Assembly: GCA_029564115.1 (NCBI GenBank)
Contig: JAKQQP010000643.1
Span: 1-16,277, forward strand
Direction of reading: 5' to 3'
From: Candidatus Rifleibacteriota bacterium
Lineage (GTDB): Bacteria; Riflebacteria; Ozemobacteria; Ozemobacterales; Ozemobacteraceae
DNA: 16,277 nucleotides
Shown: in pieces, positions 8,703 through 15,602 of the stretch
Position numbering within the stretch: position 1 is the first letter of the stretch
How the letters are laid out: every line of letters starts with the position of its first letter
Made by a program: the position numbers and the translations under genes
Notes under the pieces: model-generated
What the model saw: the letters and a program-made list of their open reading frames with translations, nothing else
What the model was told of the DNA's origin: nothing
Databases searched by the model: none

Positions 8703-8711
8703 AAGGAGGTG
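8703..8711 (+). promoter_or_regulatory. Strong ribosome binding site of fliK
   Basis: AAGGAGGTG is a near-perfect complement of the 16S rRNA 3' end and lies 5 nt before the ATG at 8717. It fixes the fliK start and is the strongest ribosome site in the window. Confidence 0.75.
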
Positions 8712-8716
8712 AAACG

Positions 8717-10771
8717 ATGAGTAATGATTTTTTAGCAGCAATTTCCGGAATTCTACCGGGAACCGGACATGCCCGCACTAATGCTGGCAAAGCTGAGTTG
8801 CCCATCGAAGGTGCAGACTTCTCAAGTCTTTTGCAGAGCAGGCTCAACCTCGGACAATCTGTCGCTTCACGGTCTATTGAAGGTTCTTCCGGCTTTTTCA
8901 CCAATAAAAGCAGTGTAGAGTCACTGAACCCCCTGCTGATTTCAGGTGCAGAAACCAGATTTGTAACCGCCGACAGGTTTGGCGCGGAAACAAAATCTGA
9001 ATTCAGGCAGAAATCAGACAACCGAGCTGAAAGTTACGGCGAGAGAAAGTCACTCGAGCAAAAGTCGCCCAATGAAGTAAGCCTGAGCAGAAAAAAGCAG
9101 GATGCCACTGAAGACGGTGAGCTTTCTGCAAGCAAAGACAGGGCTTCAGAAGACATCGATTCTGATCACGTCAACAACGAGATTCAGACTGATGAAAAAG
9201 CTGAGGCTGTCACAGAAGACCAGCTCGCTTCACTGCAAGCACTTCTCGAAAATCTTGAGCCAGAAGAGCAGGCCACCCTGTTGCAGCTGATACAGTCGCT
9301 TCCTCCAGAAGACCTTCAGGTAGTCGTTGAAAATCCAGAAGAAGCTGTTGCAAACCTTCTGGAAATCACCGACAAAATGCCGGATTCTGAATTAAAGCAG
9401 AGCCTGCTTGCACTGTTCGAAGATCTCGAGACAACCAGAGATTCTGAACTGGAGACTGAAGCAGTCGAAGCCGGCCTTGTCGATGCAACACTCATGACTG
9501 ACAAAAAATCTGCTGATGCCTTGCCACAGGAAGTAATAAAAGGTGAAGAAGCAGAAACTTCAGCAGTCCGTCTGGAGTCGCTTTCGATGCAAGGCAGCAC
9601 AGAACCGGAAACGAATGTAAATGAAGCTGAAGTAAACGCTGAGAATGTTTCTGAAGACCAGGCATCTGCAACAAATATTGCAGAGACCGAAGTCATGAAA
9701 AGGGTAATTGCCGAAACCGAAGTGAAAACAAAGGTTGAGACAGCCAGCTCAGCAGCCACGACAGGTGAATCCACCGAGCCCGTCAAGGAAGAAGCTCTCT
9801 CTGAATCTTCAGAGGAAGTAAAATTGAACAAAGATGACGGGGCGGTAGATACGGACAAAAAACAGAAACGCTCCGGTGATGATTCTCCGGCGGCAGACAA
9901 GCTGGCACAAAAGCTCGAAGAAGCAGGTCTTAAGGAACAGACAGGCAATCGCGAAAGTTTGCGCCAGGAGTTCGAACGACTGCACGAAAACGTGAAGTCT
10001 GAAGAAGTTGAAGTTGCCACCGTTGAAGAAGGAACTTCGGGCTCGAATGAAACGGCTCAGCCCGCCGGCACTGCTCCGCAGGGCACAGCAGATTTCAAGT
10101 CTGCGGCGGAAGACTTCGCCAAAAAGCTCTTCACGGCGCTGAACGAAAAAACTTCAAACAACGCTCCCAAAAAGGAAGAAGCTTCTTTTACGGCGGCATC
10201 TGAAGGGTTGAGGCGCAATACACAAGCTTCAGGCGGCTCCGGAAACAGCGGTATGAGCAACGGCTTCTCTTTCCAGTCGGGGGCTTCTACTTCAGCCAGC
10301 CAGACTTTAAAGCAGAATGCTGCAGCGGCAGCTCCAAACATGGCGTTTGCAGATCTACTTGAAAAGGCTGAGTTCGTAAAAACCAGGGATGGCGGCAAAG
10401 TGCTCAATATCGAACTTGACCCGGAGGCTCTTGGAAAAGTCGAAATGGAGCTCACATCCAAGGATGGAAATGTTACAGCGCGCATATCAGCCGAAAGTGC
10501 CCTGGCAAAAGCGAAACTCGACGAGCTGGCACCCCAGATCAAAGAACAACTGATCAACCAGGGCGTCAATTTGTCAGAAATAACAGTGGATATTTCCTCG
10601 AGAAATCCCGATGAAGGAAATAGGAATCAGATGTCTGGCGGAAAAAACAAATCCGGTCGGGTCGATGCATCGAAAAACAAAGGCGATGCCGATACGATAA
10701 TCAGAAAGAATGTTCTGCCGAATCTGAGACGGGCAGCGTTGAATATCAAGGCTGTTGATCTGACTGTATAG
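8717..10771 (+). CDS. fliK: Flagellar hook-length control protein FliK
   Basis: FliK is exported during hook assembly, measures hook length and triggers the switch of the export gate (FlhB) from hook to filament substrates. The conserved C-terminal Flg_hook domain lies at residues about 545-630, with the diagnostic LDPEALGKVEMEL (567-579) and a following helix pair (AKLDELAPQIKEQLINQG). The remainder is low-complexity, rich in Glu, Ser, Ala and Lys and probably disordered, as expected of the ruler part. Residues about 166-236 form a Leu/Glu-rich helical segment (repeated LLENLEPEE-type pattern). At 684 residues it is longer than the roughly 400-residue enteric FliK, which fits a divergent ruler. 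It begins the plus-strand flagellar run; its stop codon overlaps the ribosome site of flgD, so the two are likely co-transcribed. The start is set by a strong AAGGAGGTG. Confidence 0.92.
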   Translation: MSNDFLAAISGILPGTGHARTNAGKAELPIEGADFSSLLQSRLNLGQSVASRSIEGSSGFFTNKSSVESLNPLLISGAETRFVTADRFGAETKSEFRQKSDNRAESYGERKSLEQKSPNEVSLSRKKQDATEDGELSASKDRASEDIDSDHVNNEIQTDEKAEAVTEDQLASLQALLENLEPEEQATLLQLIQSLPPEDLQVVVENPEEAVANLLEITDKMPDSELKQSLLALFEDLETTRDSELETEAVEAGLVDATLMTDKKSADALPQEVIKGEEAETSAVRLESLSMQGSTEPETNVNEAEVNAENVSEDQASATNIAETEVMKRVIAETEVKTKVETASSAATTGESTEPVKEEALSESSEEVKLNKDDGAVDTDKKQKRSGDDSPAADKLAQKLEEAGLKEQTGNRESLRQEFERLHENVKSEEVEVATVEEGTSGSNETAQPAGTAPQGTADFKSAAEDFAKKLFTALNEKTSNNAPKKEEASFTAASEGLRRNTQASGGSGNSGMSNGFSFQSGASTSASQTLKQNAAAAAPNMAFADLLEKAEFVKTRDGGKVLNIELDPEALGKVEMELTSKDGNVTARISAESALAKAKLDELAPQIKEQLINQGVNLSEITVDISSRNPDEGNRNQMSGGKNKSGRVDASKNKGDADTIIRKNVLPNLRRAALNIKAVDLTV

Positions 10772-10784
10772 GAGGCAAAATCCG

Positions 10785-11216
10785 ATGGCGATTGAAACTG
10801 TAAACATTCCTGAGGGCGGGTTAAACCTCACCACAACCCGAACTCCCAAATCCGAGCTTGGGAAAAATGACTTTTTGAAGCTTCTCACCCAGCAGCTGAA
10901 GAATCAGGATCCGATGAATCCGATGAATGACATGGAGTTCATCAATCAGATGTCGAGTTTCAGCTCTCTGGAACAGATGATGAACATGAACAAATCTCTG
11001 GAGAACTTCATTAACACTTTTTCTGCCAGCTCGCAGACTCAAGCCATGATGTTCCTTGGAACTACTGTGACCATCAAGGACGGAACTGACACCATCACCG
11101 GCGTGGTCGACATGGTTGGCTTCAAGGATGGAGTGCCTTATCTCAAGGTGAACAATGAAGCCTACCAGCTTGAGAACGTTGAACTGGTAAGTCCGACGAT
11201 CTACACACAGGGTTGA
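10785..11216 (+). CDS. flgD: Flagellar hook cap / hook assembly protein FlgD
   Basis: FlgD forms the temporary cap on which FlgE subunits polymerise. Residues 24-75 carry the family's most conserved stretch: FLKLLTQQLKNQDPMNPMND, then EFINQMSSFSSLEQM. Residues about 85-140 form a small beta domain (LGTTVTIKDGTDTITGVVDM onward), like the SH3/Tudor-type half of the FlgD C-terminal region. At 143 residues it lacks the FnIII/Ig-like insertion of proteobacterial FlgD (about 230 residues) and matches the short Firmicutes/Spirochaetes type. AGGAGG at 10770-10775 overlaps the fliK stop, with ATG 9 nt later, indicating coupled translation in one operon. Confidence 0.94.
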   Translation: MAIETVNIPEGGLNLTTTRTPKSELGKNDFLKLLTQQLKNQDPMNPMNDMEFINQMSSFSSLEQMMNMNKSLENFINTFSASSQTQAMMFLGTTVTIKDGTDTITGVVDMVGFKDGVPYLKVNNEAYQLENVELVSPTIYTQG

Positions 11217-11267
11217 TCTGGCAATCAAGGTTTGAGTCGAACTATCTAACGAATCACGAGGCAAATC

Positions 11268-11672
11268 ATGGATCCCAGACTGATGATCGGACCACGAGGA
11301 CCGCAACTGACGGGATTTCAGCCGCAGAAGCAGGCGAAGACGGGGGAAACCCGGCAAAATCTGACAAGCTTCGACGCGCTGTTCCATCAGGCGATCAAGG
11401 TTCCGGAAGGCGACAGGATTCGTATCAGTGCTCATGCGCAGAAGCGCCTCGATGAAAGGCACATCACTCTGGATACAAAGCTGGAAAATTCTTTAAAAGA
11501 AGCGTTTTCCGAGCTTGAGGCCAAAGGCGCGAAAGATTCACTGGTTCTGACCAGACAGGGTGCTTTCGTGGTGAATGTCCCGAGTCGAACGCTGGTAACG
11601 GCGATGGGTATAGAAGAGATGCGGGATGGCATTGTTACGAATATCGACAGCGTAAATATGAAGTATGGATAA
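11268..11672 (+). CDS. Conserved small flagellar operon protein (TIGR02530 type)
   Basis: This is a 134-residue soluble protein without signal peptide or membrane segment. Residues about 38-130 match the family of small proteins found between flgD and flgE in Firmicutes and related flagellar operons. Visible features are SFDALFHQAI, ISAHAQKRLDERHI, a middle helix ending in AKGAKDSLVL, then VVNVPSRTLVTAM and a C-terminal IVTNIDSVNMKYG. The molecular function of the family is, as far as I know, not defined; the position implies a role in hook assembly. Residues 1-37 are a variable, Gly/Pro/Gln-rich tail. ATG at 11268 has GAGG (11258-11261) 6 nt upstream. The gap to flgD is 51 nt. The following gap to flgE is unusually long. 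Confidence 0.85.
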   Translation: MDPRLMIGPRGPQLTGFQPQKQAKTGETRQNLTSFDALFHQAIKVPEGDRIRISAHAQKRLDERHITLDTKLENSLKEAFSELEAKGAKDSLVLTRQGAFVVNVPSRTLVTAMGIEEMRDGIVTNIDSVNMKYG

Positions 11673-11769
11673 GGAGCGCAACCAAACATATGAGACCGGA
11701 TGGATAAAGAATAAGGTGTAAGGCGAACAAACCGGGATAAAACAAAGATCAAAGGCAAAACGAATCCAT

Positions 11770-11801
11770 AAAAAAAGGCCGGACCCCAAACCGGGGAAGC
11801 C
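11770..11801 (-). terminator. Intrinsic-terminator-like hairpin on the minus strand
   Basis: Read on the minus strand, GGC-tt-CCCC-GGTTT-GGGG-tccg-GCC (11801 to 11777) forms a GC-rich stem followed immediately by seven T residues (11776 to 11770). The four-base internal loop on one side weakens it. No minus-strand gene ends here, so if active it would stop antisense transcription coming from flgE or end an antisense RNA. Confidence 0.4.
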
Positions 11802-11934
11802 AGGACTGCCCGACTGACCGACGGCAGTCAGAGAAAAAAAATAATGATCTTTGCCAATCCCAGCGGATTGGCCGGGATGAAAAACCAGCACGAGGCGGGT
11901 TTTTCTCCCGGTCGGCTGCTCCACTCTTCAGGGA

Positions 11935-11954
11935 GCGACCGAGGGCGACGAAGG
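11935..11954 (+). repeat. Tandem 10-bp imperfect repeat in the flgE leader
   Basis: GCGACCGAGG (11935-11944) is followed directly by GCGACGAAGG (11945-11954), 8 of 10 positions identical. The pattern resembles short dispersed intergenic repeats and lies at the 3' side of stem D. Confidence 0.4.
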
Positions 11955-12007
11955 ACCTGAGCCCGCGGTGAACGGCAACACAAGCCGATAGAAGAGGAAA
12001 TTGTGCT

Positions 12008-14764
12008 ATGATCAGATCATTATTTACTGGAGTTACGGGGCTCAAACAGCATCAGACAAAAATGGATGTGTTGAGCAACAACATAGCCAACGTCAATACC
12101 AGCGCCTTCAAGCGCGGGCGTGTAATGTTCCATGACCTGTTTTCAGAAACACTGAGGCATGGCCAGCAGGCGTTCGGTGACTACGGTGGTTTGAACCCCA
12201 TGCAGGTAGGTATGGGCGTCGCCAAGGCTTCCATCGACACAATGATGGATCAGGGTGCCATTGAAGGCACCGGCAAGCAGACAGACGTCGCCATAGAAGG
12301 TTCTGGCTTCTTTGCAGCCAGAGGCTATGATGGTGCACTCTACTACACCAGAGATGGCAATCTCAATATCAACCCCAACCACGACCTGGTAATGACCAAT
12401 ACCGGCTTCAAGATACAGGGCTGGCTGGCAACCCAGGACCCAAAGACCGGCAACCTTGAAATGAAAGAAACCGGTGTTGTGCCCTATGACATCAACCTCA
12501 CCAAATATTTGAAGAAGCATGCGCACCAGACAAACGAGATACTCTATTCGTGTAACCTTGACAGCGGCTCGACCGCCCGCGACGTCGAAATGGGTCTCGA
12601 TACCCTGACCTACAGAGACAGCAGCGGTAATTTTCAGAACCTGCAGTTCAAGTTCAAGAAACTCGATGCCAACAACTGGATCTGGACAGCGCTTGACGAT
12701 ACCGAAGGAAACGTTGCGACCGGAACGATAAAAACCGATGAGAACGGCGTAATTACAGAAAGTACTGTCGAACCCGCCGGCGCCACTTCCAATCAGGCCA
12801 GCCCCTATTTCACCTATGACCCCGACGGAGCTCCGCAGCCCGGTTCTGCCACTATGCCGGTCAACTCTGTAATCAATGTCGGCAATGGTCTCAGCTCTGG
12901 CGTAACCGTTACCGGCAGTGAAGTTAAAGATGAAACAGTGCAGATCATCTTTGATGGCGGCGACCCAACCCGCGCCACTTCTTATCGCGTCGTCGGTTCA
13001 GAAAGAGGCTTTATCGGCTCAGGCACCCTTGGTGGCGAGCAGGCCCGTTTCACAGGCGAGCCGGTCGTATTCGGCACCTACTGGACACCCTCCACCGACA
13101 CCAGCTTCGACATTTCCGATCACCAGTTCGCACCGCCTCTGGTAGCAACGGTTAATTTCACTGGTGGTGCCAACTACTCGACTTCGGATATCACCGACAT
13201 GATGAATACTGCCATGAAAAACAATGGCGTGCGTGCAACGGCTTATTACGACGCCATAACTCAGAGATTTCAGCTGGTCAGCAACGAGCCTGGCAGCAAC
13301 AGACAGCTCGAGCTTTCAAACAGCGTTGGTGATTTTGCCGCTCTGGGTCTTTCTGAAGGCGTAGCTTACGGCACCGGCGGCGCCAAGCCTGAAGTATTTG
13401 GTGACAACGCCCTGGCCTTTGCCACCAGCGATGCCTGGGACCCGGAAAATGACATATGGGATCCCTCCAGTGATGTAAGCTTCACTATTACCGACCGCAA
13501 TGGCCGTTCAGCCCTGGTTACCTTCAGTGACATCGTCGCCGGCAACAACCAGGTGTATTCACGCGGTTCAATTCTTGCTGAAATTAATGCCAGACTTGCT
13601 CAGGAAAACGTCGATGCTACTGCTTCATTCATCGACACCGATAACGATGGCAGCCCTGACCAGCTGATGATAAGCGGTAACAGAACCGGATCTGGCGAAC
13701 GAATAATCATTTCTGGCAATGGCAGTGCAAGTCAGCTCGGCCTTTCTTCTGGCGAAACACGTGGTACTTCAGCAATCAGCAATTTCAATTATGGCGGTCT
13801 GGAATTTACACTTACAGAAGGAACCAACCCCTGGCTGCCCAACGAAACGATGTCTATGGTCACCACCGGAGAAAAAGGTACAGCCGACTCAGTCAATATC
13901 ATGGTTCCGCAGCCTTCTAAAAATATATTGAGCTTCTCTACCATGGTCAACGGCGAAACCTTCGAGATCGAGGGTGCCGTAAGTGCCGGGGCCAAACATG
14001 CCACTAACATCATTATCTACGATTCGCTGGGCACGCCGCACGGCCTTGTTACCGAGTGGGAGCACACCAATTCTGAAACCATGGAATGGAAATACAAGGT
14101 CAAATACTCTGACGATGACCCGGAAATCGTCCGCTGGCTGAAAGACCCGGCCAACAACATTGCCAAACCGACTGAGCCAACTGCCGAAGACCTTGAAAGA
14201 GCGAACAATGCCCTCATCAAGAATCGCGAAGGCATAATGTATTTTTTCAAAAACGGCAAAATGGATCTGGGCAAAACTTATGCACCGTCCTTCCAGCTGC
14301 AGCCCGAAGGCAGTAATCCATTGAGCATTGAACTTAAAACCGACCTGATCACCCAATTCAACTCAGACTTCACTACCAAAGCCGAATACCAGGACGGTTA
14401 CGAAATGGGCCTGCTCGAGCAAATCTACTTTGAAGACGATGGCATCATCAGAGGTGTATACTCGAATGGCCAGAAACAGCCAATCGGGCAGGTCGCTCTG
14501 ACGACTTTCAACAATCCCGCCGGCCTTGAGAAGAACGGTAAAAATCTGTATTCATATTCTCCCAACTCTGGTCAGCCAATTGTCGGAAAACCTGGGATGA
14601 TGGACCGTGGTGTTATCGTACCTGCGTCTCTTGAAATGAGTAACGTCGATATTTCTGAAGAGTTCACAACTATGATTATCACTCAACGCGCCTTTCAGGC
14701 GAATTCCAGGGTAATTACAACTTCAGACGAACTTCTCCAGGAAGTCGTCAACCTTAAACGCTGA
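12008..14764 (+). CDS. flgE: Flagellar hook protein FlgE, unusually large
   Basis: FlgE polymerises into the hook, the flexible joint between rod and filament. Residues 4-37 are the rod/hook N-terminal domain with LSNNIANVNTSAFKR. Residues 80-150 carry the FlgE/F/G signature (VAIEGSGFF, YYTRDGNLNINPN, GFKIQGW). Residues 878-918 are the C-terminal coiled-coil domain (NVDISEEFTTMIITQRAFQA, then ITTSDELLQEVVNL). At 918 residues it is about twice the usual length (E. coli 402); the extra lies in the exposed middle. Two related segments there, about 355-455 and 480-585, begin with WxPS[ST]DxSFxI[ST]D and resemble flagellin IN-type domains. The protein has a single Cys, C182 in SCNLDSG, with K169 and K170 before it, resembling the spirochaete hook crosslink site. 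ATG at 12008 has AGAGGA about 9 nt upstream. A long structured leader precedes it. Confidence 0.95.
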   Translation: MIRSLFTGVTGLKQHQTKMDVLSNNIANVNTSAFKRGRVMFHDLFSETLRHGQQAFGDYGGLNPMQVGMGVAKASIDTMMDQGAIEGTGKQTDVAIEGSGFFAARGYDGALYYTRDGNLNINPNHDLVMTNTGFKIQGWLATQDPKTGNLEMKETGVVPYDINLTKYLKKHAHQTNEILYSCNLDSGSTARDVEMGLDTLTYRDSSGNFQNLQFKFKKLDANNWIWTALDDTEGNVATGTIKTDENGVITESTVEPAGATSNQASPYFTYDPDGAPQPGSATMPVNSVINVGNGLSSGVTVTGSEVKDETVQIIFDGGDPTRATSYRVVGSERGFIGSGTLGGEQARFTGEPVVFGTYWTPSTDTSFDISDHQFAPPLVATVNFTGGANYSTSDITDMMNTAMKNNGVRATAYYDAITQRFQLVSNEPGSNRQLELSNSVGDFAALGLSEGVAYGTGGAKPEVFGDNALAFATSDAWDPENDIWDPSSDVSFTITDRNGRSALVTFSDIVAGNNQVYSRGSILAEINARLAQENVDATASFIDTDNDGSPDQLMISGNRTGSGERIIISGNGSASQLGLSSGETRGTSAISNFNYGGLEFTLTEGTNPWLPNETMSMVTTGEKGTADSVNIMVPQPSKNILSFSTMVNGETFEIEGAVSAGAKHATNIIIYDSLGTPHGLVTEWEHTNSETMEWKYKVKYSDDDPEIVRWLKDPANNIAKPTEPTAEDLERANNALIKNREGIMYFFKNGKMDLGKTYAPSFQLQPEGSNPLSIELKTDLITQFNSDFTTKAEYQDGYEMGLLEQIYFEDDGIIRGVYSNGQKQPIGQVALTTFNNPAGLEKNGKNLYSYSPNSGQPIVGKPGMMDRGVIVPASLEMSNVDISEEFTTMIITQRAFQANSRVITTSDELLQEVVNLKR

Positions 14765-14803
14765 TCTGACCGTGCATAAACTACAGGGGGGCACCTCGAT
14801 CCA

Positions 14804-15043
14804 ATGATTAGACTTTCAAGAATAAATGGCTCGCCTTTCTTTCTGAATCCTGAACTGATAGAACAGATCGAGGCTACCCCCGACACCGTCATAACGCTGG
14901 TCGGCGGCAAAACAGTCATGGTTGGCGAATCGCTTAAACTTGTACTGGCAAGGATCATGAACTACCGACGCCGGCTCAGTAAAGGGTTTATAGCGACCAG
15001 AAACAAAACCAGGAAAGGAAAAATGCTTACCGGAAAAAGCTGA
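14804..15043 (+). CDS. flbD: Flagellar protein FlbD/SwrD family
   Basis: This 79-residue protein matches the short FlbD (SwrD) family found directly after flgE in Firmicutes and Spirochaetes operons. The conserved core is at residues 1-55: MIRLSRINGSPFFLNPELIE, then IEATPDTVITLVGGKTVMV and a helix with V-x-x-I-x-x-Y. In Bacillus subtilis SwrD is reported to increase flagellar torque; the mechanism is not established. The last 25 residues are very basic (Lys/Arg-rich) and extend past the usual end. It should not be confused with the unrelated Caulobacter sigma54 activator also called FlbD. The gap to flgE is 39 nt. A G-rich run (AGGGGGG, 14785-14791) is the only ribosome-site candidate, 12 nt before the ATG, so spacing is long and translation may be weak or coupled. 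Confidence 0.9.
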   Translation: MIRLSRINGSPFFLNPELIEQIEATPDTVITLVGGKTVMVGESLKLVLARIMNYRRRLSKGFIATRNKTRKGKMLTGKS

Positions 15044-15099
15044 GAATTTGCGGCCTTGGCATTGACGCAGCTTATTTTCTCGTGGTAGGTTTACATTCT

Positions 15100-15567
15100 A
15101 TGTCGTCTAAAACCAAAGTTATTATAATTGTTCTGGTGGTGTTAGTCATCGCTCTGGCGGTTGTAGGTATAGCATACGTCACTTCTCGCAAAGCAATGAC
15201 CGGTCCCGGTGGGGCTCTGCCGCCGCCTCCGACCCAGGAGCAGATTTCCACAGCCCCCAAAATGGGCAGATTCGATCTTGGCGAGTTCATTGCGACCTCT
15301 CGAGATGAAGAACTTCATTATATCAAGATCCAGGTAGAAGTCGGCTATATCGGGAACCTCGAAAAGGAACTCGAAGAACGCAAAGCTGAATTACGCGACA
15401 AGATCATCAATATCCTGATGAAATTGAATATTCAGCGTGCTAAAGAAGACTTCATAGACCGTTTTCTCCACAAAGACATAGAACGGGAATTGAACAGCAT
15501 CCTGGGCAAGTCCACTTCTGAAAGCAGAATTATCCAGGTGGTCATTCCGACCTTCCTGATAAACTGA
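15100..15567 (+). CDS. fliL: Flagellar basal body-associated protein FliL
   Basis: FliL is a single-pass inner-membrane protein that surrounds the MotA/MotB stator and supports torque. Residues 1-5 are cytoplasmic, about 6-29 form one hydrophobic helix (VIIIVLVVLVIALAVVGIAY), 30-55 are a Gly/Pro-rich periplasmic linker with PPPP, and 56-155 form the FliL domain (FIATSRDEELHYIKIQVEV, then a charged helix with ELEERKAELRDKIINIL and a C-terminal RIIQVVIPTFLIN). I chose ATG at 15100 (MSSKTK) because AGGT lies about 9 nt upstream and the protein then begins as a typical FliL. The frame extends to GTG at 15082 without a ribosome site. Upstream, motA and motB, often present here in spirochaetes, are absent. 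The gap to fliM is 35 nt. Confidence 0.9.
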   Translation: MSSKTKVIIIVLVVLVIALAVVGIAYVTSRKAMTGPGGALPPPPTQEQISTAPKMGRFDLGEFIATSRDEELHYIKIQVEVGYIGNLEKELEERKAELRDKIINILMKLNIQRAKEDFIDRFLHKDIERELNSILGKSTSESRIIQVVIPTFLIN

Positions 15568-15602
15568 ATGATTACAACGCTATCGGCCATCGGAGTGTTT
15601 GA

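Larger units (their letters stand above)
11673..12007 (+). ncRNA. Structured non-coding leader upstream of flgE (unassigned RNA or repeat element)
   Basis: This 335-nt stretch has no credible gene. Its first 100 nt are purine-rich and unstructured. From 11777 several stems are visible. (A) GACTGCC 11804-11810 pairs with GGCAGTC 11823-11829; a second GACTG at 11812-11816 can pair with the same CAGTC. (B) GCCAATCC 11853-11860 pairs perfectly with GGATTGGC 11865-11872 over a CAGC loop. (C) 11872-11886 pairs with 11898-11911 over 14 bp with one bulged T at 11878. (D) GGTC 11910-11913 and GCTCC 11918-11922 pair with GGAGC-GACC 11932-11940, sharing two bases with C. (E) CGGC 11973-11976 pairs with GCCG 11984-11987. 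The flgE ribosome site AGAGGA follows at about 11994-11998. It does not match any riboswitch I know. A dispersed repeat or an RNA on the opposite strand are alternatives. Confidence 0.45.

Noticed and set aside
9316..10020. 234-residue minus-strand frame inside fliK
   Set aside because: It is Ser-rich, as expected from the antisense of a Glu/Ser/Ala-rich fliK, and has no domain or ribosome site.
11777..11830. GGGGAAGCC followed by a CTGCC stem recalls parts of a cobalamin riboswitch
   Set aside because: The order and the conserved GGTG, CCGCAACTG and terminal B12-box elements are missing, and a flagellar gene is an unlikely target.
11872..11911. Stem with TTTTT as a plus-strand terminator before flgE
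   Set aside because: The T residues form part of the stem instead of following it, so it is not an intrinsic terminator in this orientation.
11984..11991. GCCGATAG resembles the sigma28 -10 box right before flgE
   Set aside because: There is no TAAA-like -35 box at the proper distance, and transcription would begin almost at the flgE ATG, leaving no ribosome site. The G of the box is also part of stem E.
11749..12045. 98-residue minus-strand reading frame across the flgE leader
   Set aside because: It begins inside the flgE coding region in antisense, has no recognisable domain, and overlaps another equally open minus-strand frame. The hairpins explain the sequence better.
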